Assembly: GCA_947374485.1 (NCBI GenBank) | Contig: CANCCF010000254.1 | Coordinates: 1-5,209, forward strand | From: Comamonadaceae bacterium | GTDB taxonomy: Bacteria; Pseudomonadota; Gammaproteobacteria; Burkholderiales; Burkholderiaceae_C | Direction of reading: 5' to 3' | DNA length: 5,209 nucleotides | Part shown: positions 1 to 5,189 of the stretch, piece after piece | Layout of the letters: the number at the start of each line of letters is the position of its first letter | Numbering within the stretch: position 1 is the stretch's first letter | Notes under the pieces: generated by a model | Seen by the model: the letters and a program-made list of their open reading frames with translations, nothing else | What the model was told of the DNA's origin: nothing | The model's database searches: none | Translations under genes and position numbers: made by a program

Positions 1-633
1 CCGGTTGCCACGGCACCCGGCAGCGGTCTGCATTTTCACCTGAGCATCACCGATGCAGAAGGCCATGCCATCTTCACCGACGCCAACGGCCCTTTGGGGC
101 TGAGTCCACAGGGTCACCAATTCGCCGCCGGGCTGCTGCACCACGCCGATGCCCTGAGTGCCCTGTGCGCCCCCACGGTCAACAGCTACAAGCGCCTGGC
201 CAGCAGCCACAGCGCCTCCGGCACCACCTGGTCGCCGGTGTGGAAGAGCTATGGCGACAACAACCGCACCTGCGTGGTTCGCACGGTGGCGGGCCGCATC
301 GAATGGCGCCTGCCCGACCCCTCCTGCAATGTGTACGCAGCCATTGCTGGCACCCTGGCCGCAGGGCTCTCGGGTATGGACCAAGGGATGACGCCACCGG
401 CGCCTTGCAACGAGGACTTGTATGAGCGACGTGCGCGAGGGCTGGCCATGCCTGCGCGCCTGCCCAAAAACCTGGACGAAGCCGTGACAGCACTGGAGGC
501 CGATGCCCTCCTGCGCGAGGCAGTTGGGGAAGACTTTTGTGCCGAGTTCATCCAACTCAAGCGTGCGGAGTGGGACGCCTTCAACCTGCAGGTGAGTGAC
601 TGGGAACTGCAGCGCTACGCCGACACTTTCTGA
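1..633 (+). CDS. Glutamine synthetase family protein, probably GlnT/type III (C-terminal part, 5' truncated by window)
   Basis: The reading frame is open from the first base and gives 210 residues before TGA; the start lies upstream of the window. Family members of the GlnT type run to roughly 440 residues, so about half is visible. The fragment has the glutamine synthetase catalytic-domain signatures in order: GSGLHFH at fragment residues 7-13 (metal/glutamate-binding histidines), APTVNSYKR at 57-65 (ATP-binding region), Arg89 and Arg94 in NNRTCVVR (phosphate-contacting arginines), and RIEWR with Glu101 and Arg103. The family joins ammonia to glutamate using ATP in the cytoplasm. The C-terminal tail does not resemble classical GlnA: a Tyr occurs in EDLYERRARG, but the NLYDLPPEE context of the adenylylated tyrosine is absent, so GlnE-type control is doubtful. 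A related gamma-glutamyl-amine ligase (for example gamma-glutamylmethylamide synthetase) cannot be excluded without the N-terminus and upstream neighbours. The family call is firm; the GlnT subtype is inferred from the overall wording of the sequence. Confidence 0.9.
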   Translation, partial: PVATAPGSGLHFHLSITDAEGHAIFTDANGPLGLSPQGHQFAAGLLHHADALSALCAPTVNSYKRLASSHSASGTTWSPVWKSYGDNNRTCVVRTVAGRIEWRLPDPSCNVYAAIAGTLAAGLSGMDQGMTPPAPCNEDLYERRARGLAMPARLPKNLDEAVTALEADALLREAVGEDFCAEFIQLKRAEWDAFNLQVSDWELQRYADTF

Positions 634-797
634 TTCGCCCACGCAATTGCACACAGTTTTATGCTGTGTTGCAGCATTTCGCAATATAAAATTCAAATGC
701 CTTCGACTGCATTGCTCCGTTCCACGAAGCAGTTGGTTCTTGCCGCATCGCGAGATGCAGACGCTAAGTCCTTGATTTATATAGAAATTAAATTTAC
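634..797. other. AT-rich intergenic region between the glutamine synthetase gene and the aceA operator
   Basis: No gene is supported here. Just after the stop are two small, mutually exclusive hairpins. One pairs 649-656 with 664-672 (one bulged T). The other pairs ATGCTG (661-666) with CAGCAT (672-677) and is followed only by TTTC. Neither has a real U-tract, so this is at best a weak terminator for the upstream gene. From 766 on the sequence becomes very AT-rich, with TTGATT at 772-777 (possible -35 box) and a perfect 5-1-5 palindrome AAATTAAATTT at 785-795. This composition suits an UP element or promoter for aceA, but I cannot fix a -10 box confidently: TACTCT (795-800) at 17 bp spacing is poor, whereas TATAAG (803-808 or 832-837) lies inside the operator palindromes. 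Confidence 0.5.
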
Positions 798-838
798 TCT
801 TATATAAGACATAAGAGCTCTTCATGTCTTATATAAGA
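798..838. promoter_or_regulatory. Operator-like palindrome array upstream of aceA
   Basis: Two identical copies of the 12-bp perfect palindrome TCTTATATAAGA sit at 798-809 and 827-838, with centres 29 bp apart. Between them at 813-822 is a third perfect palindrome, AAGAGCTCTT. The outer arms extend to a 15-bp perfect inverted repeat (798-812 with 824-838), so the block is symmetric at two scales. It lies 74 bp before the aceA start codon, and each 12-mer contains a TATAAG that could serve as a -10 element. The arrangement fits paired binding of a dimeric repressor or activator overlapping the promoter. The regulator's identity is unknown from this window. A GntR-type or other carbon-source regulator is a reasonable guess, because aceA is normally switched by acetate or fatty-acid supply. 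A cruciform or RNA hairpin role is less likely because no U-tract follows. Confidence 0.65.
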
Positions 839-900
839 CTTAGAATTCAGGCATGGCAAAGGCAGCGCACACCGCAACCCAGCCACCCATTTACCAACTT

Positions 901-905
901 AGGAG
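901..905 (+). promoter_or_regulatory. Shine-Dalgarno sequence that fixes the aceA start
   Basis: AGGAG ends 7 bases before the ATG at 913, which is ideal spacing. The in-frame ATG at 853 has no comparable ribosome-binding site and would add 20 residues (MAKAAHTATQ...) that do not match the usual isocitrate lyase N-terminus. The start at 913 is therefore preferred. Confidence 0.85.
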
Positions 906-912
906 TGTTTCC

Positions 913-2232
913 ATGCCCCAATCCCTGAACGAACAACTCAGCCGCGAACAGCAAATCGCCGCCCTGGAAAAAGACTGGGCCACCAACCCCCGCTGGAAGG
1001 GCATCAAGCGCGGTTATACCGCTGCCGACGTGGTCCGTCTGCGCGGCTCTTTCCAGGTGGAGCACACCCTGGCCCGCCGCGGTGCCGAGAAGCTCTGGGG
1101 CCTGGTAAACAACGAGCCCTATGTCAACTGCCTGGGCGCCCTGACAGGTGGTCAAGCCATGCAACAGGTCAAGGCGGGTGTGAAGGCCATTTACCTGTCG
1201 GGCTGGCAGGTCGCCGCCGACAACAACGAATATTCCGCCATGTACCCGGACCAGTCCCTGTACCCCGTGGACTCGGTGCCCAAGGTGGTGGAGCGCATCA
1301 ACAACTCCTTTACCCGTGCCGACGAGATCCAGTGGTCCAAGGGCGTGGGCCCCGGGGATGCCGGTTACATCGACTACCACGCGCCCATCGTGGCCGATGC
1401 AGAAGCCGGTTTCGGTGGTGTGCTCAACGCCTATGAGCTGATGAAGGCCATGATCCGCGCCGGTGCCGGTGGCGTGCACTTCGAAGACCAACTGGCTTCC
1501 GTGAAGAAGTGCGGTCACATGGGTGGCAAGGTGCTGGTCCCCACCACCGAAGCCTGCCAAAAGCTGATCGCTGCCCGTATGGCGGCCGACGTCTACGGCG
1601 TGCCTACCCTGGTGATTGCCCGTACCGATGCCGAAGCCGCCGATCTCTTGACCAGCGACTACGATGCCAACGACAAGCCCTTCCTGACCGGTGAGCGCAC
1701 CGCCGAAGGCTTCTACAAGACCAAGAAGGGTCTGGACCAGGCCATCTCCCGCGCCGTGGCCTACGCCGAGTACGCCGACCTGGTGTGGTGCGAAACCGGC
1801 ACGCCCGATCTGGAATTCGCCAAGAAGTTTGCTGACGCTGTGCACGCCAAGCACCCCGGCAAGATGCTGGCCTACAACTGCTCGCCTTCTTTCAACTGGA
1901 AGAAGAACCTGGACGACGCCACCATTGCCAAGTTCCAAAAAGAGTTGGGCGCCATGGGCTACAAGTACCAGTTCATCACCCTGGCCGGTATCCACAACAT
2001 GTGGTACCACATGTTCGACCTGGCCCAGGACTACGTGAAGCGCGGCATGACTGCTTACGTGGAAAAAGTGCAAGAGCCCGAGTTCGCAGCCCGCGAGCGT
2101 GGCTACAGCTTCGTGTCGCACCAGCAGGAAGTGGGCACGGGTTACTTCGACGAAGTGACCACCGTGATCCAGGGCGGCAAGTCCAGCGTGACTGCGCTGA
2201 CCGGCTCCACCGAAGAAGAGCAGTTCCACTAA
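913..2232 (+). CDS. aceA: Isocitrate lyase
   Basis: This is a complete 439-residue protein, close to the 434 residues of E. coli AceA. It cleaves isocitrate to glyoxylate and succinate, the first step of the glyoxylate shunt that allows growth on acetate and fatty acids; it is a cytoplasmic tetramer in known members. Visible signatures are ALTGGQA and SGWQVAADNN in the N-terminal part, VADAEAGFGG at 160-169 with the Mg-binding acidic residues, KKCGHM at 198-203 with the catalytic Cys200, NCSPSFNWKK at 322-331 (substrate-binding loop), and a C-terminal GSTEEEQFH lid tail. All expected catalytic residues are present and there is no frameshift. The start is set by AGGAG at 901-905. The gene appears monocistronic: an operator-like array lies upstream and a strong terminator begins 23 bases after the stop. 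Malate synthase is not adjacent, unlike in the E. coli aceBAK operon. Confidence 0.98.
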   Translation: MPQSLNEQLSREQQIAALEKDWATNPRWKGIKRGYTAADVVRLRGSFQVEHTLARRGAEKLWGLVNNEPYVNCLGALTGGQAMQQVKAGVKAIYLSGWQVAADNNEYSAMYPDQSLYPVDSVPKVVERINNSFTRADEIQWSKGVGPGDAGYIDYHAPIVADAEAGFGGVLNAYELMKAMIRAGAGGVHFEDQLASVKKCGHMGGKVLVPTTEACQKLIAARMAADVYGVPTLVIARTDAEAADLLTSDYDANDKPFLTGERTAEGFYKTKKGLDQAISRAVAYAEYADLVWCETGTPDLEFAKKFADAVHAKHPGKMLAYNCSPSFNWKKNLDDATIAKFQKELGAMGYKYQFITLAGIHNMWYHMFDLAQDYVKRGMTAYVEKVQEPEFAARERGYSFVSHQQEVGTGYFDEVTTVIQGGKSSVTALTGSTEEEQFH

Positions 2233-2254
2233 GCACGGCTTAAGTTGAACAGTG

Positions 2255-2286
2255 GCCGGGCTTCTGCAAGGAAGCCCGGCTTTTTT
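2255..2286 (+). terminator. Intrinsic terminator of aceA
   Basis: A perfect 10-bp GC-rich stem (GCCGGGCTTC at 2255-2264 with GAAGCCCGGC at 2271-2280) has a 6-base loop TGCAAG and is followed directly by six T (2281-2286). It lies 22 bases after the aceA stop, and this is textbook rho-independent termination in the + direction. It separates aceA from the thrS unit. Confidence 0.95.
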
Positions 2287-2307
2287 CTGGGCCGCGTTTC
2301 TATGCGG

Positions 2308-2335
2308 TTAAAATCTTTGCTTCACTTTGTATAAG
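2308..2335 (+). promoter_or_regulatory. Candidate sigma-70 promoter for the thrS leader
   Basis: TTAAAA (2308-2313, 4 of 6 to the -35 consensus) is separated by 16 bp from TATAAG (2330-2335, 5 of 6 to the -10 consensus). The predicted start would be about 2341-2343, giving a 5' end about 15 bases before the leader-peptide ATG and a leader of about 135 bases up to the end of the attenuator. It is the best promoter-like pair between the aceA terminator and thrS. This is a consensus match only. Confidence 0.55.
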
Positions 2336-2356
2336 AGCGAGAAAGGCAATCTGGTT

Positions 2357-2398
2357 ATGACACCGCGAACTACCCCGGCGACGTTCCCACGCGAATAA
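2357..2398 (+). CDS. Putative threonine-rich leader peptide of thrS (13 aa)
   Basis: ATG at 2357 opens a 13-codon frame, MTPRTTPATFPRE, ending at TAA 2396-2398. Four of 13 residues are Thr, encoded by ACA, ACT, ACC and ACG at 2360, 2369, 2372 and 2381, including two in tandem. A purine-rich ribosome-binding site, GAGAAAGG, ends at 2346, 10 bases before the ATG. Thr codons in a short frame before a threonyl-tRNA synthetase, followed by a terminator hairpin, match the logic of the trp, his, thr and pheST leader peptides: ribosomes stall when charged tRNA is scarce and so change RNA folding. The peptide itself need have no function. Three Pro codons are also present, but Thr is the amino acid that fits the downstream gene. 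It could be a chance frame in Thr-permissive GC-rich DNA; conservation of the Thr codons in relatives would settle this. Confidence 0.6.
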   Translation: MTPRTTPATFPRE

Positions 2399-2455
2399 GG
2401 CCGCATGTCCGCGCGCCTTGTGCGCCTAGCAAACCAGACCCTTGAAAGCGCGGAC
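2395..2455 (+). promoter_or_regulatory. Candidate antiterminator and competing hairpin in the thrS leader
   Basis: Two alternative pairings are visible. In the first, GTCCGCGC (2407-2414) is perfectly complementary to GCGCGGAC (2448-2455). The latter contains the inner half of the terminator's left arm plus two loop bases, so this 8-bp helix and the terminator cannot coexist. In the second, AAGGCCGC (2397-2404) pairs with 2411-2419 (one bulged C at 2414, loop ATGTCC, extendable by A2395-T2421 and a T2396-G2420 wobble). It overlaps the leader stop codon and sequesters most of the first antiterminator strand. A ribosome at the stop codon should cover part of 2407-2414 and so favour termination. 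One stalled on the Thr codons further upstream should leave that strand exposed. Pairings were found by eye, with no energies computed. Confidence 0.5.
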
Positions 2456-2476
2456 CTCTCCGCGCTTTCTGCTTTT
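2444..2476 (+). terminator. Attenuator-type intrinsic terminator upstream of thrS
   Basis: A perfect 10-bp stem, GAAAGCGCGG (2444-2453) with CCGCGCTTTC (2460-2469), has loop ACCTCT and is followed by TGCTTTT (2470-2476). It lies 46 bases after the leader-peptide stop and 28 bases before the thrS ATG. aceA already has its own terminator at 2255-2286, so a second one here, downstream of a promoter and with no intervening long gene, points to premature termination of thrS transcription rather than ending an upstream gene. The U-tract is interrupted by GC, so efficiency may be moderate, which suits an attenuator. Confidence 0.75.
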
Positions 2477-2504
2477 CAAACGACTCTTTTTGCGTAACTA
2501 CACC

Positions 2505-4412
2505 ATGATCCACATCACATTGCCCGACGGCTCCCAACGCGAATTCCCCGGCCCGGTAACGGTCACCGAAGTGGCGGCCTCCATTGGCGCTGGCTTGGCC
2601 AAGGCCGCTCTGGCGGGCAAGGTCAACGGCAAAGTGGTGGATACCAGCTACCAGATGACGGACAACAGCGCGCTGTCCATCATCACCGCCAAAGACGCCG
2701 ACGGTCTGGAAGTGATTCGACACAGCACGGCGCACTTGCTGGCCTACGCCGTGAAGGAACTGTTCCCAGATGCCCAAGTCACCATCGGCCCGGTGATTGA
2801 AAACGGCTTTTTCTACGATTTCTCCTACAAGCGCCCCTTCACGCCCGATGACCTTACGGCCATTGAGAAGAAGATGACCGAACTGGCCAACAAGGACGAG
2901 CCCGTCACGCGCCGCGTTTTGCCGCGCGATGAAGCGGTGGCGTATTTCAAAGAGCTTGGCGAGCACTACAAGGCCGAGATCATTGGCAGTATCCCTGCTG
3001 ACCAGGATGTGTCGCTGTACCGCGAAGGCAAGTTCGAAGACCTGTGCCGCGGCCCGCACGTGCCCAGCACCGGCAAGCTCAAGCACTTCAAACTGATGAA
3101 GCTGGCCGGTGCCTACTGGCGCGGGGACCACAAGAACGAGATGCTGCAACGCGTCTACGGCACGGCCTGGGCCACCAAAGACGAATTGCAGCAATACTTG
3201 ACCATGCTGGAAGAGGCCGAGAAGCGCGACCACCGCAAGCTTGGGCGCGAACTCGACCTGTTCCATATTGACGAACATGCACCGGGCCTGGTGTTCTGGC
3301 ACCCCAAGGGCTGGACCCTGTGGCAGGGTGTCGAGCAGTACATGCGCCAGGTCTATCAGGACAACGGCTACCAGGAAGTCAAGGGCCCGCAAATCATCGA
3401 CAAAGGCCTGTGGGAGAAAACCGGCCACTGGGACAAGTACCGCGAAAACATGTTCGTCACTGAGTCCGAGAAGCGTGAATACGCCTTGAAGCCGATGAAC
3501 TGCCCTGGCCACATCCTGATCTTCAAGCAGGGCATCAAGAGCTACCGTGACCTGCCGCTGCGCTATGGCGAATTCGGCAACTGCCACCGCAACGAGCCTT
3601 CGGGCGGCCTGCACGGCATCATGCGTGTGCGCGGCTTTACGCAAGACGACGGCCACATCTTCTGCACCGAAGACCAGATCCTGTCCGAGTGCGTGGCCTA
3701 CACCACATTGCTGCAAAAGGTGTATGCCGACTTTGGCTTCAAGAACATCATCTACAAGGTCGCCACACGGCCGGAAAAGCGCATTGGTTCGGAAGAGAGT
3801 TGGGACAAGGCCGAGCACGCGCTGATCGAGAGCCTGCGTGCATCCGGCTGTGAATATGAAATCACGCCCGGCGAAGGCGCGTTTTACGGCCCCAAGATTG
3901 AGTACACGCTGAAGGACGCCATTGGCCGCCAGTGGCAATGCGGCACCATGCAGGTGGACTTCTTCATGACCGAGCGTCTGGACGCGGAGTACGTGGGCGA
4001 AGACGGGGCGCGCCACCGGCCTGTCATGCTGCACCGGGCCATCGTGGGTAGCCTGGAGCGCTTCATCGGAATCCTGATTGAAGAAAGCGCAGGGGCCTTG
4101 CCCGCTTGGCTGGCACCCATCCAGATATCGGTGCTCAATATCACAGATGCGCAGGCCGAATATTGCAAAACCGTAGCAAAAGCGCTGCAAAATCAAGGGT
4201 TCAGGGTGAAATTAGACCTGCGCAACGAGAAGATTACGCTTAAAATACGCGAGCATTCGATGCAAAAGCTGCCTTATCTGTTGGTCATTGGTGACAAAGA
4301 GATGGCAGCAGGCGCTGTTGCAGTGCGCGCCCGGGGTGGACAAGACCTCGGAGCAATGTCTCTTGATGCCTTTGTGCAAAAAATCTCGGCTGACATTGCA
4401 AGCAAATCCTAG
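2505..4412 (+). CDS. thrS: Threonine--tRNA ligase (threonyl-tRNA synthetase)
   Basis: This is a complete 635-residue class II synthetase (E. coli 642). It activates threonine with ATP, charges tRNA-Thr and edits mischarged Ser-tRNA-Thr. Domains in order are TGS (about 1-61), editing domain (about 62-225) with HSTAH giving His73 and His77 plus Cys181 and His185 in CRGPH, catalytic core (about 240-530), and anticodon-binding domain (about 535-635) with DLRNEKITLKIREH. The active-site zinc ligands are Cys333 (MNCPGH), His384 (DDGHIF) and His510 (MLHRA). Motif 2 Arg362 and motif 3 Arg519 are present. The chosen ATG gives MIHITLPDGS, the normal TGS beginning; an in-frame TTG at 2442 lies inside the terminator hairpin. 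No convincing Shine-Dalgarno precedes the ATG; the preceding bases are pyrimidine-rich and look unstructured. The leader suggests control by threonine-dependent attenuation. infC follows after 93 bases. Confidence 0.98.
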   Translation: MIHITLPDGSQREFPGPVTVTEVAASIGAGLAKAALAGKVNGKVVDTSYQMTDNSALSIITAKDADGLEVIRHSTAHLLAYAVKELFPDAQVTIGPVIENGFFYDFSYKRPFTPDDLTAIEKKMTELANKDEPVTRRVLPRDEAVAYFKELGEHYKAEIIGSIPADQDVSLYREGKFEDLCRGPHVPSTGKLKHFKLMKLAGAYWRGDHKNEMLQRVYGTAWATKDELQQYLTMLEEAEKRDHRKLGRELDLFHIDEHAPGLVFWHPKGWTLWQGVEQYMRQVYQDNGYQEVKGPQIIDKGLWEKTGHWDKYRENMFVTESEKREYALKPMNCPGHILIFKQGIKSYRDLPLRYGEFGNCHRNEPSGGLHGIMRVRGFTQDDGHIFCTEDQILSECVAYTTLLQKVYADFGFKNIIYKVATRPEKRIGSEESWDKAEHALIESLRASGCEYEITPGEGAFYGPKIEYTLKDAIGRQWQCGTMQVDFFMTERLDAEYVGEDGARHRPVMLHRAIVGSLERFIGILIEESAGALPAWLAPIQISVLNITDAQAEYCKTVAKALQNQGFRVKLDLRNEKITLKIREHSMQKLPYLLVIGDKEMAAGAVAVRARGGQDLGAMSLDAFVQKISADIASKS

Positions 4413-4463
4413 GGTCTATGGTTGTTTCCAAAGATGTTGGTTTGCCCGCGTGCGTTGTGCGGC

Positions 4464-4483
4464 ACTCGCCACGTTTTTGTGGC
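4464..4483 (+). repeat. Small hairpin in the thrS-infC gap, related to hairpins after infC
   Basis: ACTCGCCAC (4464-4472), GTTTTT, GTGGC (4479-4483) forms a 5-bp stem GCCAC/GTGGC with a 6-base loop. The same ACTCGCCAC followed by a hairpin with the same arms recurs at 5172-5189 after infC. The T-run is in the loop rather than after the stem, so it is not an intrinsic terminator. It lies 11 bases before the infC Shine-Dalgarno, and could shape the infC 5' leader or be an mRNA processing site. Confidence 0.45.
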
Positions 4484-4494
4484 ACTAACAGAAC

Positions 4495-4508
4495 AGGATT
4501 GAGCCATC
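4495..4508 (+). promoter_or_regulatory. infC ribosome-binding site with AUC start codon
   Basis: AGGA at 4495-4498 lies 7 bases before ATC at 4506. An in-frame TGA at 4500-4502 rules out any start further upstream, and the next in-frame ATG (4572) would delete the first 22 residues, including the conserved IF3 N-terminal stretch HRLNREI. Non-AUG initiation is well known for infC: E. coli uses AUU, and IF3 discriminates against such codons and thereby limits its own synthesis. The same feedback is inferred here. Confidence 0.9.
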
Positions 4509-5093
4509 GCTACTGAATTTCGTGACCGCCGTCAGCGTGAAGAACGCAAACACCGTCTGAACCGTGAAATTATGGCCCCCGAGGTGCGCCTCACCGGGGT
4601 TGAGAACGAGCCTTTGGGTGTTGTGAGTCTGATGGAAGCCCTGCGCATGGCAGGCGAGTTGGACGTTGATCTGGTTGAAATATCTGCCACGGCGAATCCG
4701 CCGGTCTGTCGTTTGATGGATTACGGCAAGTTCAAGTACCAGGAACAAAAGAAGGCTGCGGAAGCGAAGTCCAAGCAGAAGGTTATCGAGGTCAAGGAAA
4801 TCAAGTTCCGGCCTGGTACCGACGATGGTGACTACAACATCAAGCTGCGCAACATCCGGCGCTTCTTGGATGATGGTGACAAGTGCAAGATTACCCTGCG
4901 CTTTCGGGGTCGCGAGATCACTCACCAAGAAATTGGATTGGCTTTGTTGCAGCGTATGCGCGACGAGTTGGGGGATTCGATTCTGGTCGAGCAGTTTCCA
5001 AAGTTGGAAGGCCGTCAGATGATCATGATGATCGCACCGGGCCGTAAGAAGACCGGTGGCGCTCCAAAGCCCGTAGCGGAAACTGCGGCGTAA
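4506..5093 (+). CDS. infC: Translation initiation factor IF-3
   Basis: Read from AUC as initiator Met, the protein has 195 residues, somewhat longer than the 180 of E. coli IF3. IF3 binds the 30S subunit, prevents premature 50S joining and checks the start codon and initiator tRNA. The N-domain begins ATEFRDRRQREERKHRLNRE. The family signature RLMDYGKFKYQEQK lies at 69-82 at the end of the N-domain and runs into a charged, lysine-rich linker (QKKAAEAKSKQK). The C-domain has KFRPGTDDGDYNIK, RRFLDDGDKCKITLRFRGRE and the closing MIMMIAPGRKK. The extra length is a tail of about 12-15 residues (TGGAPKPVAETAA). The gene lies 93 bases after thrS and no strong terminator is seen between them, so cotranscription is likely, with rpmI and rplT expected beyond the window. 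Codon use is a little less GC-biased than in aceA. Confidence 0.97.
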   Translation: MATEFRDRRQREERKHRLNREIMAPEVRLTGVENEPLGVVSLMEALRMAGELDVDLVEISATANPPVCRLMDYGKFKYQEQKKAAEAKSKQKVIEVKEIKFRPGTDDGDYNIKLRNIRRFLDDGDKCKITLRFRGREITHQEIGLALLQRMRDELGDSILVEQFPKLEGRQMIMMIAPGRKKTGGAPKPVAETAA

Positions 5094-5100
5094 TTTTTTC

Positions 5101-5120
5101 AACCGGTCTGGTCACCGGTT
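5101..5120. repeat. Hairpin immediately after infC
   Basis: AACCGGT (5101-5107), CTGGTC, AACCGGT's complement ACCGGTT (5114-5120) form a perfect 7-bp stem with a 6-base loop, 7 bases after the infC stop. A T-run (5094-5099) lies before the stem rather than after it, so it does not look like a + strand intrinsic terminator. Transcription probably continues towards the expected rpmI. Confidence 0.5.
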
Positions 5121-5128
5121 GGAAGCAA

Positions 5129-5189
5129 GTGGTGGGTTTAACAGCCCACCACAAAAGTGGTGAGCTTCATAACTCGCCACAAAAGTGGC
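5129..5189. repeat. Overlapping hairpins with a twice-repeated CCACAAAAGTGG palindrome
   Basis: GTGGTGGG (5129-5136) pairs with CCCACCAC (5145-5152, 8 bp, 8-base loop). The right arm of that stem is also the left arm of a second hairpin, CACCAC-AAAA-GTGGTG (5147-5162), so the two are mutually exclusive. A third hairpin, GCCAC-AAAA-GTGGC (5176-5189), repeats the core CCACAAAAGTGG (5149-5160 and 5177-5188, 28 bp apart). No U-tract follows. The position, in the expected infC-rpmI gap, makes an mRNA structure for ribosomal protein control (L20 autoregulates this operon in E. coli) or RNase processing plausible. A dispersed REP-like palindrome is the alternative. Confidence 0.6.

Noticed and set aside
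649..680. Intrinsic terminator for the glutamine synthetase gene
   Set aside because: The stems are short and overlapping and no U-tract follows. Kept only as a note in the intergenic entry.
853..912. Upstream in-frame ATG that would extend AceA by 20 residues
   Set aside because: It lacks a good ribosome-binding site, whereas the ATG at 913 has AGGAG at ideal spacing and yields the usual family length.
847..2229. 460-codon open frame on the - strand covering all of aceA
   Set aside because: It is in exact codon register opposite aceA, so stops would require sense TTA, CTA or TCA codons, which are rare in this GC-rich gene. The protein is a low-complexity His/Gly/Val-rich mirror with no recognisable domain.
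2350..2438. 7-bp long-range complementarity between 2350-2356 (just before the leader ATG) and 2432-2438
   Set aside because: It is isolated and short for an 80-base span, so it may be chance. Noted only as something a folding program should test in the leader.
2442..2504. In-frame TTG start that would extend ThrS by 21 residues
   Set aside because: It lies inside the terminator hairpin and has no Shine-Dalgarno; the ThrS TGS domain normally begins at MIHITLPDG-like sequence.
2490..2504. tRNA-Thr anticodon-loop mimic (TGCGTAA) before the thrS ATG, as in the E. coli thrS operator
   Set aside because: The CGT with following AA resembles an anticodon loop, but the flanks do not pair into a stem, so there is no support beyond a short match.
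2370..4196. 608-codon open frame on the - strand opposite thrS
   Set aside because: Same codon-register effect as opposite aceA. The sense strand encodes an intact ThrS with all catalytic residues.
4485..5102. 205-codon open frame on the - strand opposite infC
   Set aside because: It is in codon register with infC. It is an antisense shadow with no family resemblance.
5094..5120. Intrinsic terminator for infC
   Set aside because: The T-run precedes rather than follows the stem, and the expected rpmI-rplT genes should be cotranscribed.
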